From contig JBASFN010000140.1 of the NCBI GenBank assembly GCA_049653045.1, forward strand, positions 1 through 55,203: 55,203 bases of DNA, in the 5' to 3' direction. Every line of letters starts with the position of its first letter. The first letter of the stretch is position 1. Source of the stretch: UBA7657 sp049653045. GTDB taxonomy: Bacteria > Pseudomonadota > Alphaproteobacteria > Micavibrionales > Micavibrionaceae. Positions 33,277 to 40,890 of this stretch are shown here, piece after piece. A model generated the notes under the pieces. The model saw nothing but the letters and a program-made list of their open reading frames with translations. It ran no database searches and was not told where the DNA came from. The translations under genes and the position numbers were made by a program.

Positions 33277-33630
33277 ATGAAAACCAGTCAAACAGCCACC
33301 ACATTGCCCATTCCGGTAGGCCGTGCGCTTCGCAAGCTCGGAAGCGACATCCGCGACGCCCGGTTGCGGCGGCGGATTCCCGTGGCTGTCATGGCAGAGC
33401 GGGCATCCATCAGCCGCATGACACTCAGCAAAATTGAGAAAGGCGAACCGGGTGCGTCCATCGGAGCCTATGCCACGGTGCTATTCGTACTGGGCATGGT
33501 AGAGCGTCTGGGGACGCTGGCGGATGTGACACAGGATGTTGTCGGGCTGGAACTGGATGAAGAACGCCTGCCGCAGCGCATCCGCCCAAGGAAACATAAC
33601 GCGCGCAAATCCAAACCGGCAAAGGATTAG
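33277..33630 (+). CDS. hipB: HipB-like antitoxin (Xre family)
   Basis: 117 aa with an Xre helix-turn-helix at about 33-62 (VMAERASISRMTLSKIEKGE) and a basic C-terminal tail (RIRPRKHNARKSKPAKD). In HipAB systems it neutralises the kinase and represses the operon. It lies 3 bases before hipA. G+C is visibly higher than in the flanking DNA, consistent with acquisition as a unit. The gene itself appears intact although its partner is broken. Confidence 0.8.
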   Translation: MKTSQTATTLPIPVGRALRKLGSDIRDARLRRRIPVAVMAERASISRMTLSKIEKGEPGASIGAYATVLFVLGMVERLGTLADVTQDVVGLELDEERLPQRIRPRKHNARKSKPAKD

Positions 33631-33633
33631 GAC

Positions 33634-34860
33634 ATGGAAAAAGAAATCTTCGTTTATGTGGATTTGAACGGCGCACCGCTTCTGGCAGGGCGGCTCTGGA
33701 CACGCACACGCAAAAACCGGGAAAGCGCCACCTTTGAATATGATGAAGGCTGGCTGGCCACCCCTGAGCGTTTCGCTCTCGACCCGGTATTAACGCTTGG
33801 CCCCGGCCCGTTTCATACACCGTCCGACCGTGCTTTATTCGGTGCACTGGGCGATTCCGCGCCCGACCGCTGGGGGCGCGTACTCATGCGCCGCGCCGAG
33901 CGCAGGCGGGCGGAGCAGGCCGGGGAAACACCGCGCACCTTGCAGGAGATCGACTATCTGCTGATGGTTTATGACGAAGCCCGTCAGGGCGCGTTGCGAT
34001 TCTCGGAAACCGAAGGCGGGCCGTTTCTGGCGACTGAGGGAGCCAGACGCATTCCGCCGCTGCTGGAACTGCCAAGGCTGCTTTCGGCGGTGGAGCATGT
34101 GGCAACGGAAACCGATACGGACGAGGATTTGCGTTTGCTGCTGGCTCCCGGCTCATCGCTGGGCGGCGCTCGCCCGAAAGCCTCTGTACGTGACCGCGAC
34201 GGGCATTTGAGCATCGCTAAATTCCTGCATAAGGACGATGAAATCAACACCGTGCGCTGGGAGGCCGTCGCCCTGACGCTGGCGAAGAAAGCCGGATTAT
34301 CGGTGACGAACTGGCGGCTTGAAACCGTCGCCGAAAAGCCCGTCCTGCTGCTGCGACGCTTCGACCGGCAGGGAACAACCCGCATTCCCTATCTCTCCGC
34401 CATGAGTATGTTGGGCGCGAAGGATAATGAAACGCACAGCTACCTTGAAATCGTGGATACGCTGCGCCGCTATGGGGCATCGCCCAAAGACGATATAAAG
34501 CTGCTCTGGCGGCGCATCGTGTTCAACATCCTGATTGCCAACACCGACGATCATTTGCGGAACCACTGATTTCTGTATACCGGGCCTGAGGGCTGGCGGC
34601 TGGCTCCGGCCTATGACCTTAATCCGGTGCCGCTCGATATTCGCCCAAAAATCCTCACCACCACGATTACCGAGGATGACGGCACGGCTTCGCTGGAACT
34701 GGCCAGAGAAGTGGCAGGGTATTTTGAACTGAAATCGGCCGAGGCGGAAGCGATTATAGCGGAAGTGAAAACAGCGGTATCAGCGTGGCGGCAGGAAGCC
34801 GCAAGGCTGGGCCTGACCTCCGCCGAGATTGAGCGTATGGCACCGGCGTTCAGCGTGTAA
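33634..34860 (+). pseudogene. hipA: HipA-like Ser/Thr kinase toxin, interrupted by in-frame TGA
   Basis: A 408-residue HipA frame is continuous from 33634 to 34860 except for TGA at 34567-34569 (codon 312). The N-terminal part has the P-loop-like GSSLGGARPKASV and the kinase catalytic segment NTDDHLRNH (residues 303-311). The stop falls at the next residue, where Gly (GGA) is expected (...NHGFLY), so one G-to-T change explains it. Downstream the same frame continues with FLYTGPEGWRLAPAYDLNPV, including the DLNP metal-binding motif that the truncated product lacks. The toxin is probably inactive. Confidence 0.85.
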
Positions 34861-35074
34861 CGCTGGCGTAGTTCATGACTGATCGTTTCCAGTGAGGCCA
34901 GCGCGTTACGGCGCTGGTGGCTCGCCCTCGCTCCCGCAAGGGTCTGGCCATGCACATCGAAAATTTTCCATATTCTATAATATGTTCTATCTGTGTGTTT
35001 CTATTTATAGTTGCATTTTACAGATTTGCGCCTTATTATAACTTGCTCAAAAAACATAAGTGTGGGGAAAGTCG

Positions 35075-35383
35075 ATGAGAGGATTTATATCTCTAATTAT
35101 TGCCGCAGGGTTTATTTTCATCGGTATAGCTCATGCGAGCCCCGAAAAAGATCGAGGCGTTGTTCAGTCAAACAAATGTGAGCAGTCAGTCGATCTTCTT
35201 AAAGCTACCGAAAGCACAATATCCACAGCCCCAGAACAGCAATGCCTCAAAGCAGACGAAAACGGCGAAGAGAAACTTGCCGGTCGCGGGTGCTGTTCCT
35301 GGCACGGCGGCGTGTGTGGCTGTTCGTCTTCAGGCAGAGCCGTCTGCTGTGATGGAGTTTTGAGCCCATCTTGTGGCTGTTAA
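35075..35383 (+). CDS. Small secreted cysteine-rich protein
   Basis: 102 aa. Residues 1-21 are a signal peptide (MRGFISLIIAAGFIFIGIAHA). The C-terminus is a dense module with eight cysteines: GCCSWHGGVCGC (72-83), then VCCDGVLSPSCGC to the end. The same GCCSxHGGV...DGxxSPSCxC module occurs at the end of diverse small secreted bacterial proteins; its function is not known to me. GGGGAAAG precedes ATG 35075; an upstream in-frame start at 35060 is unnecessary. The secreted nuclease follows after 49 bases. Confidence 0.75.
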   Translation: MRGFISLIIAAGFIFIGIAHASPEKDRGVVQSNKCEQSVDLLKATESTISTAPEQQCLKADENGEEKLAGRGCCSWHGGVCGCSSSGRAVCCDGVLSPSCGC

Positions 35384-35432
35384 AAAATATTTTAGAGAAT
35401 AGACTATAAAGCGTTAGAAGGGGTTGCAGAGA

Positions 35433-36356
35433 ATGCGTAAAATCCTGGCAATCGCCTTGTTATTTTTAAGCTCTCCGGCAGGGGCGGCAGATTTTAAACC
35501 CAATGTTCTTGATCCCACCTATAATCATGACCGTTGGGGAACCAGTGCAAATTGCATTCTTGCAAATTTCCGGGCCTACACCTCCTGCTTTGATGATTTT
35601 GATGACGATAATGATGATGGCATTTCGGATGTTTGGGGCGTACCAGAGTGGGTTGCCTATGAAATTAAAAAAACTGATGCTCAATGTATAAAAACATATG
35701 CACGGCCAAGCAAATGGATTACGGATCCTGACCTTTTTACGCATGGAATTATGCCGGACGATAAAAGCTATGCCTATCCCAAGGCCTTTACCAGTAAAAG
35801 AAAAGACGGGTTTTCGCGGGGGCATCTAGCCATGAAAATGCACGCAGAACGCCTCGGGGCGGATGCGGGCTGGAACACCCACACCTTTTATAATGCCGTT
35901 CCACAGCGCCAGCGTTTCAATGCGGGAATTTGGCTGGATCTGGAAGATCTGACATCGGCGTGGGCGCAAGAATATGGCTCTATTTGGATTATCACAGGTC
36001 CCATTTTTGCTGATAAATCGCCTTATGCCTCTATAGGGCAGGAGGGGGAGTTTCCGGTTGCTATTCCTGATGCTTTATTCAAAATTGTGGTGAAAGAGAG
36101 CGTCGATCCAGAAAGGCCCGATGTTCTGGCCTTTATATATCCCCAGGTCGGGGCTGGCTATTACGAAGGCAAGCCTTTTGATCATACGCGCTACATGACA
36201 AGTATTGATGAAATTGAAAAACTGACCGGGATTGATTTTTTTCAGTCACTCCCGGATGCAGCAAAAGAAACAATCAAAAGCCAGGAGAAGCACCCGCTCT
36301 GGCCTGTAAAAAATCAGGATTTTATTAAAGCCTGCCAATCCGGGTATAACGATTAA
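35433..36356 (+). CDS. Secreted DNA/RNA non-specific endonuclease (NUC1 family)
   Basis: 307 aa. Signal peptide at 1-19 (MRKILAIALLFLSSPAGAA). The beta-beta-alpha-metal nuclease core has general-base His131 in FSRGHLAMKMHAER (the usual DRGH reads SRGH) and Mg-ligand Asn163 in PQRQRFNAGIW. An Asp-rich loop DDFDDDNDDGISD (54-66) looks like a calcium-binding EF-hand or dockerin-type loop inserted before the core. Likely degrades extracellular nucleic acid or acts as a toxin. AAGGGG precedes ATG 35433. Paired with the Cys-rich secreted protein upstream. Confidence 0.85.
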   Translation: MRKILAIALLFLSSPAGAADFKPNVLDPTYNHDRWGTSANCILANFRAYTSCFDDFDDDNDDGISDVWGVPEWVAYEIKKTDAQCIKTYARPSKWITDPDLFTHGIMPDDKSYAYPKAFTSKRKDGFSRGHLAMKMHAERLGADAGWNTHTFYNAVPQRQRFNAGIWLDLEDLTSAWAQEYGSIWIITGPIFADKSPYASIGQEGEFPVAIPDALFKIVVKESVDPERPDVLAFIYPQVGAGYYEGKPFDHTRYMTSIDEIEKLTGIDFFQSLPDAAKETIKSQEKHPLWPVKNQDFIKACQSGYND

Positions 36357-36371
36357 CATGCAAGGTGGAAA

Positions 36372-36569
36372 ATGAATGTTATTGATTTAAAAAAATATCT
36401 CAATCCTCGTCGGCAGGCCTACAAAAGAGCAAAAGATTTTGTAAAGAATCTGGAAAAAAATAATCTCATCCAGGACGACACTATAACTGTTGCGATAGGC
36501 TTGAGATCTGGAAGATTTTTTTATGCCTTGTTTGGTGCAGGTTGTGGCGCTTTTCAGAGAGACAAATGA
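36372..36569 (+). CDS. Small basic protein, unknown
   Basis: 65 aa, lysine/arginine-rich N-terminal helix (LKKYLNPRRQAYKRAKDFVKNLEK) followed by a short hydrophobic end (GRFFYALFGAGCGAF). AAGGTGGAAA precedes the ATG 15 bases after the nuclease gene, and its stop overlaps the next gene's start (ATGA), so it is probably translated. I do not recognise a family. No immunity motif is evident, though a small gene behind a nuclease invites that question. Confidence 0.5.
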   Translation: MNVIDLKKYLNPRRQAYKRAKDFVKNLEKNNLIQDDTITVAIGLRSGRFFYALFGAGCGAFQRDK

Positions 36570-36769
36570 CCTCAGAAATTGATATTTATCGTGCAGCTAA
36601 AGTGTTGCTGGATAAACATGGCAGTGAGGCCATACAAGAAGCGCAGCACCGTTATGAAGAACTATTGGCGTGTGGCAATGAAGAAGGTGCGCGCCTTTGG
36701 CAAAAAATCGTTAAGGCGACTGAATGGATCCAGACAGATGCCAAACGCACAGGGGAGACCTCACATTGA
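36566..36769 (+). CDS. Small helical protein, DUF6961-like
   Basis: 67 aa, start ATG 36566 overlapping the previous stop. The sequence is nearly all amphipathic helix (IYRAAKVLLDKHGSEAIQEA, YEELLACGNEEGARLWQKIV), with the pattern of short proteins grouped as DUF6961, found mostly in alphaproteobacteria. Function unknown. The IS630 scrap begins directly after it. Confidence 0.6.
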   Translation: MTSEIDIYRAAKVLLDKHGSEAIQEAQHRYEELLACGNEEGARLWQKIVKATEWIQTDAKRTGETSH

Positions 36770-36770
36770 A

Positions 36771-36842
36771 ATGAGCCCGCCCTTGTCGCCTTACTCGCCG
36801 GACTTCAACCTCATCGAAAAAACCTTCGGCGTCTTCAAGTAG
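36771..36842 (+). pseudogene. IS630-family transposase C-terminal scrap
   Basis: A 24-codon stretch encodes LSPYSPDFNLIEKTFGVFK followed by TAG, matching the DDE-transposase segment PxYSPDxNPIE...K of IS630 elements. Nothing else of the transposase and no terminal inverted repeat is visible. It is a leftover of an insertion or deletion event at the end of the small-gene cluster. Confidence 0.75.
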
Positions 36843-36926
36843 CAGCGCTATTTTTCTGCAAAAAATACAACGCTTGAGAAAAGCGTCGGAGTGTCATATT
36901 TTTAATTGGGAGGAGTCTACACGGGA

Positions 36927-37142
36927 CTAAAGAGGTCTTCTTCTGAGAAGACCTTCTAAAATATAAATGTACGCAACAACAACTGTAACAGACACGGGCC
37001 ATAACGCAGAAGTTATAAATATACGAAACTTCTGTTTGAGGCCCCCGAAGGCATTATTACCAGCCAAGTCTATGGCGCTGTTAATAAAGAAAAAAACTGC
37101 AACGAAAATATACAACATACAGAATAGAAAAAACATTCTCAC
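36927..37142 (-). CDS. Possible small membrane protein
   Basis: 71 aa with two hydrophobic segments (residues 3-22 and about 44-63) and positive ends (KQKFR between them, RRRPL at the end). GGTAGGTGAGA before the ATG can serve as a ribosome site. The last codons lie in a hairpin (GGTCTTC/GAAGACC at 36934-36953). It is the only plausible gene in the 36.84-37.50 kb stretch; no family recognised. Confidence 0.4.
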   Translation of the reverse strand: MRMFFLFCMLYIFVAVFFFINSAIDLAGNNAFGGLKQKFRIFITSALWPVSVTVVVAYIYILEGLLRRRPL

Positions 37143-37270
37143 CTACCAAAAAACATCAGCCAAAGCCAGTAGGGCTAATACATAATACATAAAATAAGAT
37201 TTTTCAAGTTTTTATTAACCACACGGTAAAAGCAGAACCATATAGGAATATATGCCCGTTAGCTATAGTA

Positions 37271-37310
37271 CCCGCCTTACACGAAATTGTGAGGCAGGTT
37301 TTTGTTTTTT
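37271..37310 (+). terminator. Rho-independent-like terminator
   Basis: A G+C-rich hairpin with small bulges (CCCGCCTTACAC, loop GAAATT, GTGAGGCAGG) is followed by TTTTTGTTTTTT. On the + strand nothing convincing is transcribed into it. The remaining 37.31-37.50 kb holds short open frames without support and no other signal. Confidence 0.55.
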
Positions 37311-37501
37311 TCAATCGCCTTTTGGCTGTATCTGGAATCAATAAAATCGGGACATACCTTGCAAAGAAACGGGGAATATCGTGGGCTAATGTCGTGGACA
37401 TTCAAACAAGCCCCATATACTCGAGGAACAGTTTCACCAGTTCTGGATCAGGCTCCTTCTGACATTTCGCACCCATGGAGCGGGCCTGATTTAACAAAAA
37501 C

Positions 37502-39016
37502 CTAATTTGCTCCAGAGCGATTTAGCACAACATAGATGGTCTTTAAGATGATGACAATGTCTCCCCATAAAGACCAGTTGCGAACATACCAGCTATCCCA
37601 TACAACGCGTCTTTGAAAACTTGTTCCATTACGCCCGCTGACCTGCCACAGACCAGTTAGGCCAGGTTTTAGAGATGTATATTCTCTATAGTTATCGCCG
37701 TAGGCGGAGATTTCATTAGGAAGAATAGGCCGCGGACCTACAAGGCTCATCTCGCCTTTTAGAACATTCCAAAGTTGGGGAAGTTCATCAATACTAGCTT
37801 TACGAATGAATTTTGCGGTGCGTGTCTGTACACGTGGGTCATCGGGCAACTTGAAATACCTGTCCCAATAGGCTTTAGCCTGCTGGTTCTCTTCAAGATA
37901 TTTATGCAAGAGATGATCTGTTCCAGGCTCCATAGAACGGAATTTCCAGCAGCAAAATTTTTGTCCACCTTTGCCAATACGTTCCCCGCCATAAAAAACC
38001 GTTCCGCCTTGACCTTCGATCTTAAGCAGTGCTGCGACAACCAGCATAGGAATACCGAAGACTGCCAAGCCCACAAAAGCACCCACGATATCCATTATTC
38101 TCTTCAGAAATTTTTGATAGCTAATAACGCTATAATCCTTGGTTCCCAACATCACGACATCATTGCCAAAGAAATAAAGAGGTTTGCTTTGATAAAGACC
38201 GGTACGGGCTATTGAGGGAATAATTGCAAACTTTATTTTTTTCTCTGTCAGAAGGTTGAAAAGACTGTCCCGCTCTTCCCTGCATAAGGACTCTGCTGAT
38301 ATCATGTAGTAGTATTCTGTATGTGCTTCTATGAATTCTTTGTGGCCTGCAAACCCATCCAGAACTCTAATGTTACGAAAACGCATTGGCAGTTCCTCCC
38401 TATCAAGAAACTCAGAATCTTGATTACGAAGAAAAATACCCCGAGGGATCAGACCCATGCCAAGATCTGAATCAATGGCAAAGAGAGTATCTGTCACCAT
38501 TTCAGTATCTCCAATGATTACCGTCGGCAACCGCCAGGACGCCACTCGAGATTTTATTTTAAAAAGAAAGGCCCGTGATAGAACTAAAAAACAAAAAGCC
38601 ATAACCCAGCAGGTCACGATCAGGATTCTTGAGTAGTAAAGACTCAAAATGTAAGCGGAAAATCCCTCGACTAATAAAGCAAAAAGCATGGATTTCAAAA
38701 TGAATTGGATTTGGCTCCACCAAGGCAAACGCTCGGTGTAATGTCCTTTAAAAAAGAAAGAGATCAGAACGCTAACACTTAAGGCAAAGCAGATAGAAAA
38801 ATGTTTCTGGCTTGATTGATAAAAGCTCTCCAGAGAGGAGGTATGCAAAGCTTCAATGACCAAAGACGCTAGTGGAAAAGAGATTTTATAGGCCAAGAAA
38901 AGACCGCACACATCAAAAAATAGAGCAAGAAAAAATAATCCAGAAGCTGGGAATCTGGATTTTAGAAGCGGCCTACGAAAGGGCGTTACAAAATGATTTG
39001 TCTCTACTCTATCCAT
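37502..39016 (-). CDS. Polyprenyl-phosphate sugar-1-phosphate transferase, WbaP-type
   Basis: 504 aa, initiating enzyme of the repeat unit: links a hexose-1-phosphate to undecaprenyl phosphate. The N-terminal half has four to five membrane helices (about 25-160), then a CoA-binding-like domain. The C-terminal bacterial sugar transferase domain (about 310-504) is marked by GERIGKGGQKFCCWKFRSM, FIRKASIDELPQLWNVLKGE, MSLVGPRPI and LKPGLTGLWQVSGRN. The architecture matches WbaP (galactose) enzymes. It is separated from ugd by the MITE-like element and points away from it, so it is its own unit. Confidence 0.9.
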   Translation of the reverse strand: MDRVETNHFVTPFRRPLLKSRFPASGLFFLALFFDVCGLFLAYKISFPLASLVIEALHTSSLESFYQSSQKHFSICFALSVSVLISFFFKGHYTERLPWWSQIQFILKSMLFALLVEGFSAYILSLYYSRILIVTCWVMAFCFLVLSRAFLFKIKSRVASWRLPTVIIGDTEMVTDTLFAIDSDLGMGLIPRGIFLRNQDSEFLDREELPMRFRNIRVLDGFAGHKEFIEAHTEYYYMISAESLCREERDSLFNLLTEKKIKFAIIPSIARTGLYQSKPLYFFGNDVVMLGTKDYSVISYQKFLKRIMDIVGAFVGLAVFGIPMLVVAALLKIEGQGGTVFYGGERIGKGGQKFCCWKFRSMEPGTDHLLHKYLEENQQAKAYWDRYFKLPDDPRVQTRTAKFIRKASIDELPQLWNVLKGEMSLVGPRPILPNEISAYGDNYREYTSLKPGLTGLWQVSGRNGTSFQRRVVWDSWYVRNWSLWGDIVIILKTIYVVLNRSGAN

Positions 39017-39143
39017 GGCAGTCCATCTCTCTTAAGCAACCTATCGAGTAGCTCTTTCTCGACTAAATCTATAGTTCAAGGCAATAAAATTGGACTTTCT
39101 TACCATAAAAGGACAGAAAAACAAAGTGTTTAGGAAAAATATG

Positions 39144-39426
39144 TTAGACCTGTTGCAAAAGTAGCGATCCTCAAGCCCACCCACCCCGTACGAACGGCCC
39201 TCCCGGTTCTTGGGCTCCACGAACCTCTGCCGCCAGCGCGGGCGCAAAAGGCAGGCCATTTTATAAAACTGATCCGGCGTTACACCGCTTAAGGACTGGA
39301 ATTGCCTCTTACCAAGAAGCCAGCGACTGCTAAACTTTGCCATGTTGAAGGGGCCTCCAACCCCATCAACAGTGAATCATATTGAGGATTCCATGGAAAT
39401 CCTGCCCACTTTTGCAACAGGTCTAA
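39144..39426. mobile_element. 283-bp MITE-like IS5-family deletion derivative
   Basis: Perfect 19-bp terminal inverted repeats TTAGACCTGTTGCAAAAGT (39144-39162) and its complement (39408-39426). Between them only the first part of an IS5-type transposase survives, on the - strand. It is too short to be autonomous but could be mobilised by a full-length relative. A clear target duplication is not visible. It sits between the oppositely oriented wbaP-like gene and ugd, and could have displaced an original promoter region. Confidence 0.85.
39163..39343 (-). pseudogene. Truncated IS5-family transposase N-terminus
   Basis: Starts at 39343 and encodes about 60 residues including LSGVTPDQFYKMACLLRP and EGRSYGVGGLED, the N-terminal helix-turn-helix region of IS5/IS427-type transposases. 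After that the frame runs straight into the terminal repeat; the DDE catalytic domain is deleted. Confidence 0.75.
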
Positions 39427-39514
39427 TATATCGTAACTTTCTATTCGAACAGTGCTTGATTTTTACTATTAAAAAGATGATAGCTAGTCACCTGAAAATT
39501 TAAAGGGCATAATT

Positions 39515-40855
39515 ATGCGGATGGGAATGGTTGGTACGGGGTATGTCGGGCTTGTCTCCGGCACGTGTTTCGCCGAATTCGGCATCGACGTGGTTTGCGT
39601 CGATAAGGATAAAGCCAAGATCGAACGCCTGAAAAAGGGGGAAATCCCGATTTACGAGCCGGGTTTGGAAGACCTCGTCGAAAAACAGGTTAAGGCGGGC
39701 CGCCTGTCTTTTACCACCGACCTCAAGTCAGCGGTCAAGGATGCCGACGCAGTCTTTATCGCCGTCGGAACCCCCGCCCGTCACGACGACGGCCACGCCG
39801 ATATGTCGTATGTCTATGCAGCGGCAAAGGAAATAGCGGGCGCTCTGGAGGGCTATACCTTGATCGTCACCAAATCGACGGTCCCGGTCGGCACGGCCCG
39901 CGAAGTGGAGAAAATCATCCGCGCCGAAAACCCGAAAGCCGATTTCGATGTCTGCTCCAACCCGGAATTCCTGCGCGAGGGCGCGGCGATCAACGACTTC
40001 ATGCGCCCCGACCGCGTGGTGATCGGGACAGACTCCGAACGCGCCGTGGAATTGATGCGCGAATTGTACCGCCCGCTCTACCTCAACGAAACGCCGATGG
40101 TGGTGACAAGCCCGGAAACCGCCGAGATCATCAAATATGCGGCCAATGCTTTTCTGGCGACAAAAATCACTTTCATCAACGAGATCGCCAATCTGTGTGA
40201 ACTGACGGGCGCGAATGTTCAGGAGGTCGCAAAGGGAATCGGCCTCGACGGACGCATCGGCAAGAAATTTTTACACGCCGGGCCGGGTTATGGCGGCTCG
40301 TGTTTTCCCAAGGATACGCTGGCCCTGACGCAGATCGGCCAGAAATACGGTGCACCGCAAAATATCGTCGAAACGGTTGTCTGGGTGAACGCCGAGCGCC
40401 AGCGCAGCATGGCGGGCCGCGTGGTCGAGGCCTGCGGCGGCAATCTGGAAGGCTTGAGGATCGGCATTCTCGGCGTATCGTTCAAGCCCAACACCGACGA
40501 CGTGCGCGACGCGTCGAGCCTGGCCATCATTCCGCTGTTGCGGGAGGAGGGCGCGAAAATAGCCGCCTTCGATCCGGCGGCAATGGAGGAAGCCGCAAAA
40601 CATCTGGACGATATCGAATGGTGCAAGGACTCCTACGAAGTGGCGGAAGGCGCCGATGCGCTGGTGATCCTGACGGAGTGGAACGAATTTCGCGCCCTTG
40701 ATCTTGACCGCCTCGCCGAAACCATGAAAGTAAAGTGTATCATCGATCTACGAAATATTTACAAGGTCAAGGATATGCGCGAAGCCGGGTTTCATTATGT
40801 ATCCATTGGCCGTCCAGCTATTCTTCCTACGGGCGCGACTTTAGTTAAAAAATAA
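39515..40855 (+). CDS. ugd: UDP-glucose 6-dehydrogenase
   Basis: 446 aa. Oxidises UDP-glucose to UDP-glucuronate for the polysaccharide. NAD-binding GTGYVGLVSGTCFAEFG at the N-terminus, substrate region STVPVGTAREVE, EFLREGAAINDFM, and the catalytic Cys in GPGYGGSCFPKDT. AAAGGG lies before the ATG. It is much richer in G+C than the downstream wzc-like gene and has a codon choice like the - strand EPS genes at 47-53 kb. It heads the rightward ugd-wzc-wzy unit. Confidence 0.95.
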   Translation: MRMGMVGTGYVGLVSGTCFAEFGIDVVCVDKDKAKIERLKKGEIPIYEPGLEDLVEKQVKAGRLSFTTDLKSAVKDADAVFIAVGTPARHDDGHADMSYVYAAAKEIAGALEGYTLIVTKSTVPVGTAREVEKIIRAENPKADFDVCSNPEFLREGAAINDFMRPDRVVIGTDSERAVELMRELYRPLYLNETPMVVTSPETAEIIKYAANAFLATKITFINEIANLCELTGANVQEVAKGIGLDGRIGKKFLHAGPGYGGSCFPKDTLALTQIGQKYGAPQNIVETVVWVNAERQRSMAGRVVEACGGNLEGLRIGILGVSFKPNTDDVRDASSLAIIPLLREEGAKIAAFDPAAMEEAAKHLDDIEWCKDSYEVAEGADALVILTEWNEFRALDLDRLAETMKVKCIIDLRNIYKVKDMREAGFHYVSIGRPAILPTGATLVKK

Positions 40856-40890
40856 AATATTTTTTAGATCCCCAGTTATGGTGAGGTAAC

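Noticed and set aside
34567..34569. Recoded TGA (selenocysteine or Trp) in hipA
   Set aside because: The family has Gly at this position (GGA), a one-base change; other genes here end normally in TGA, and no recoding signal is evident.
34861..35074. Frame on the - strand around 34611-34955 as a relaxase or other remnant
   Set aside because: It is mostly antisense to the hipA tail; the remaining residues are too few to assign. The 214-base gap shows no other feature.
37204..37505. Two short opposing open frames before the WbaP-like gene
   Set aside because: No ribosome site, no family resemblance, and one crosses the terminator-like hairpin.
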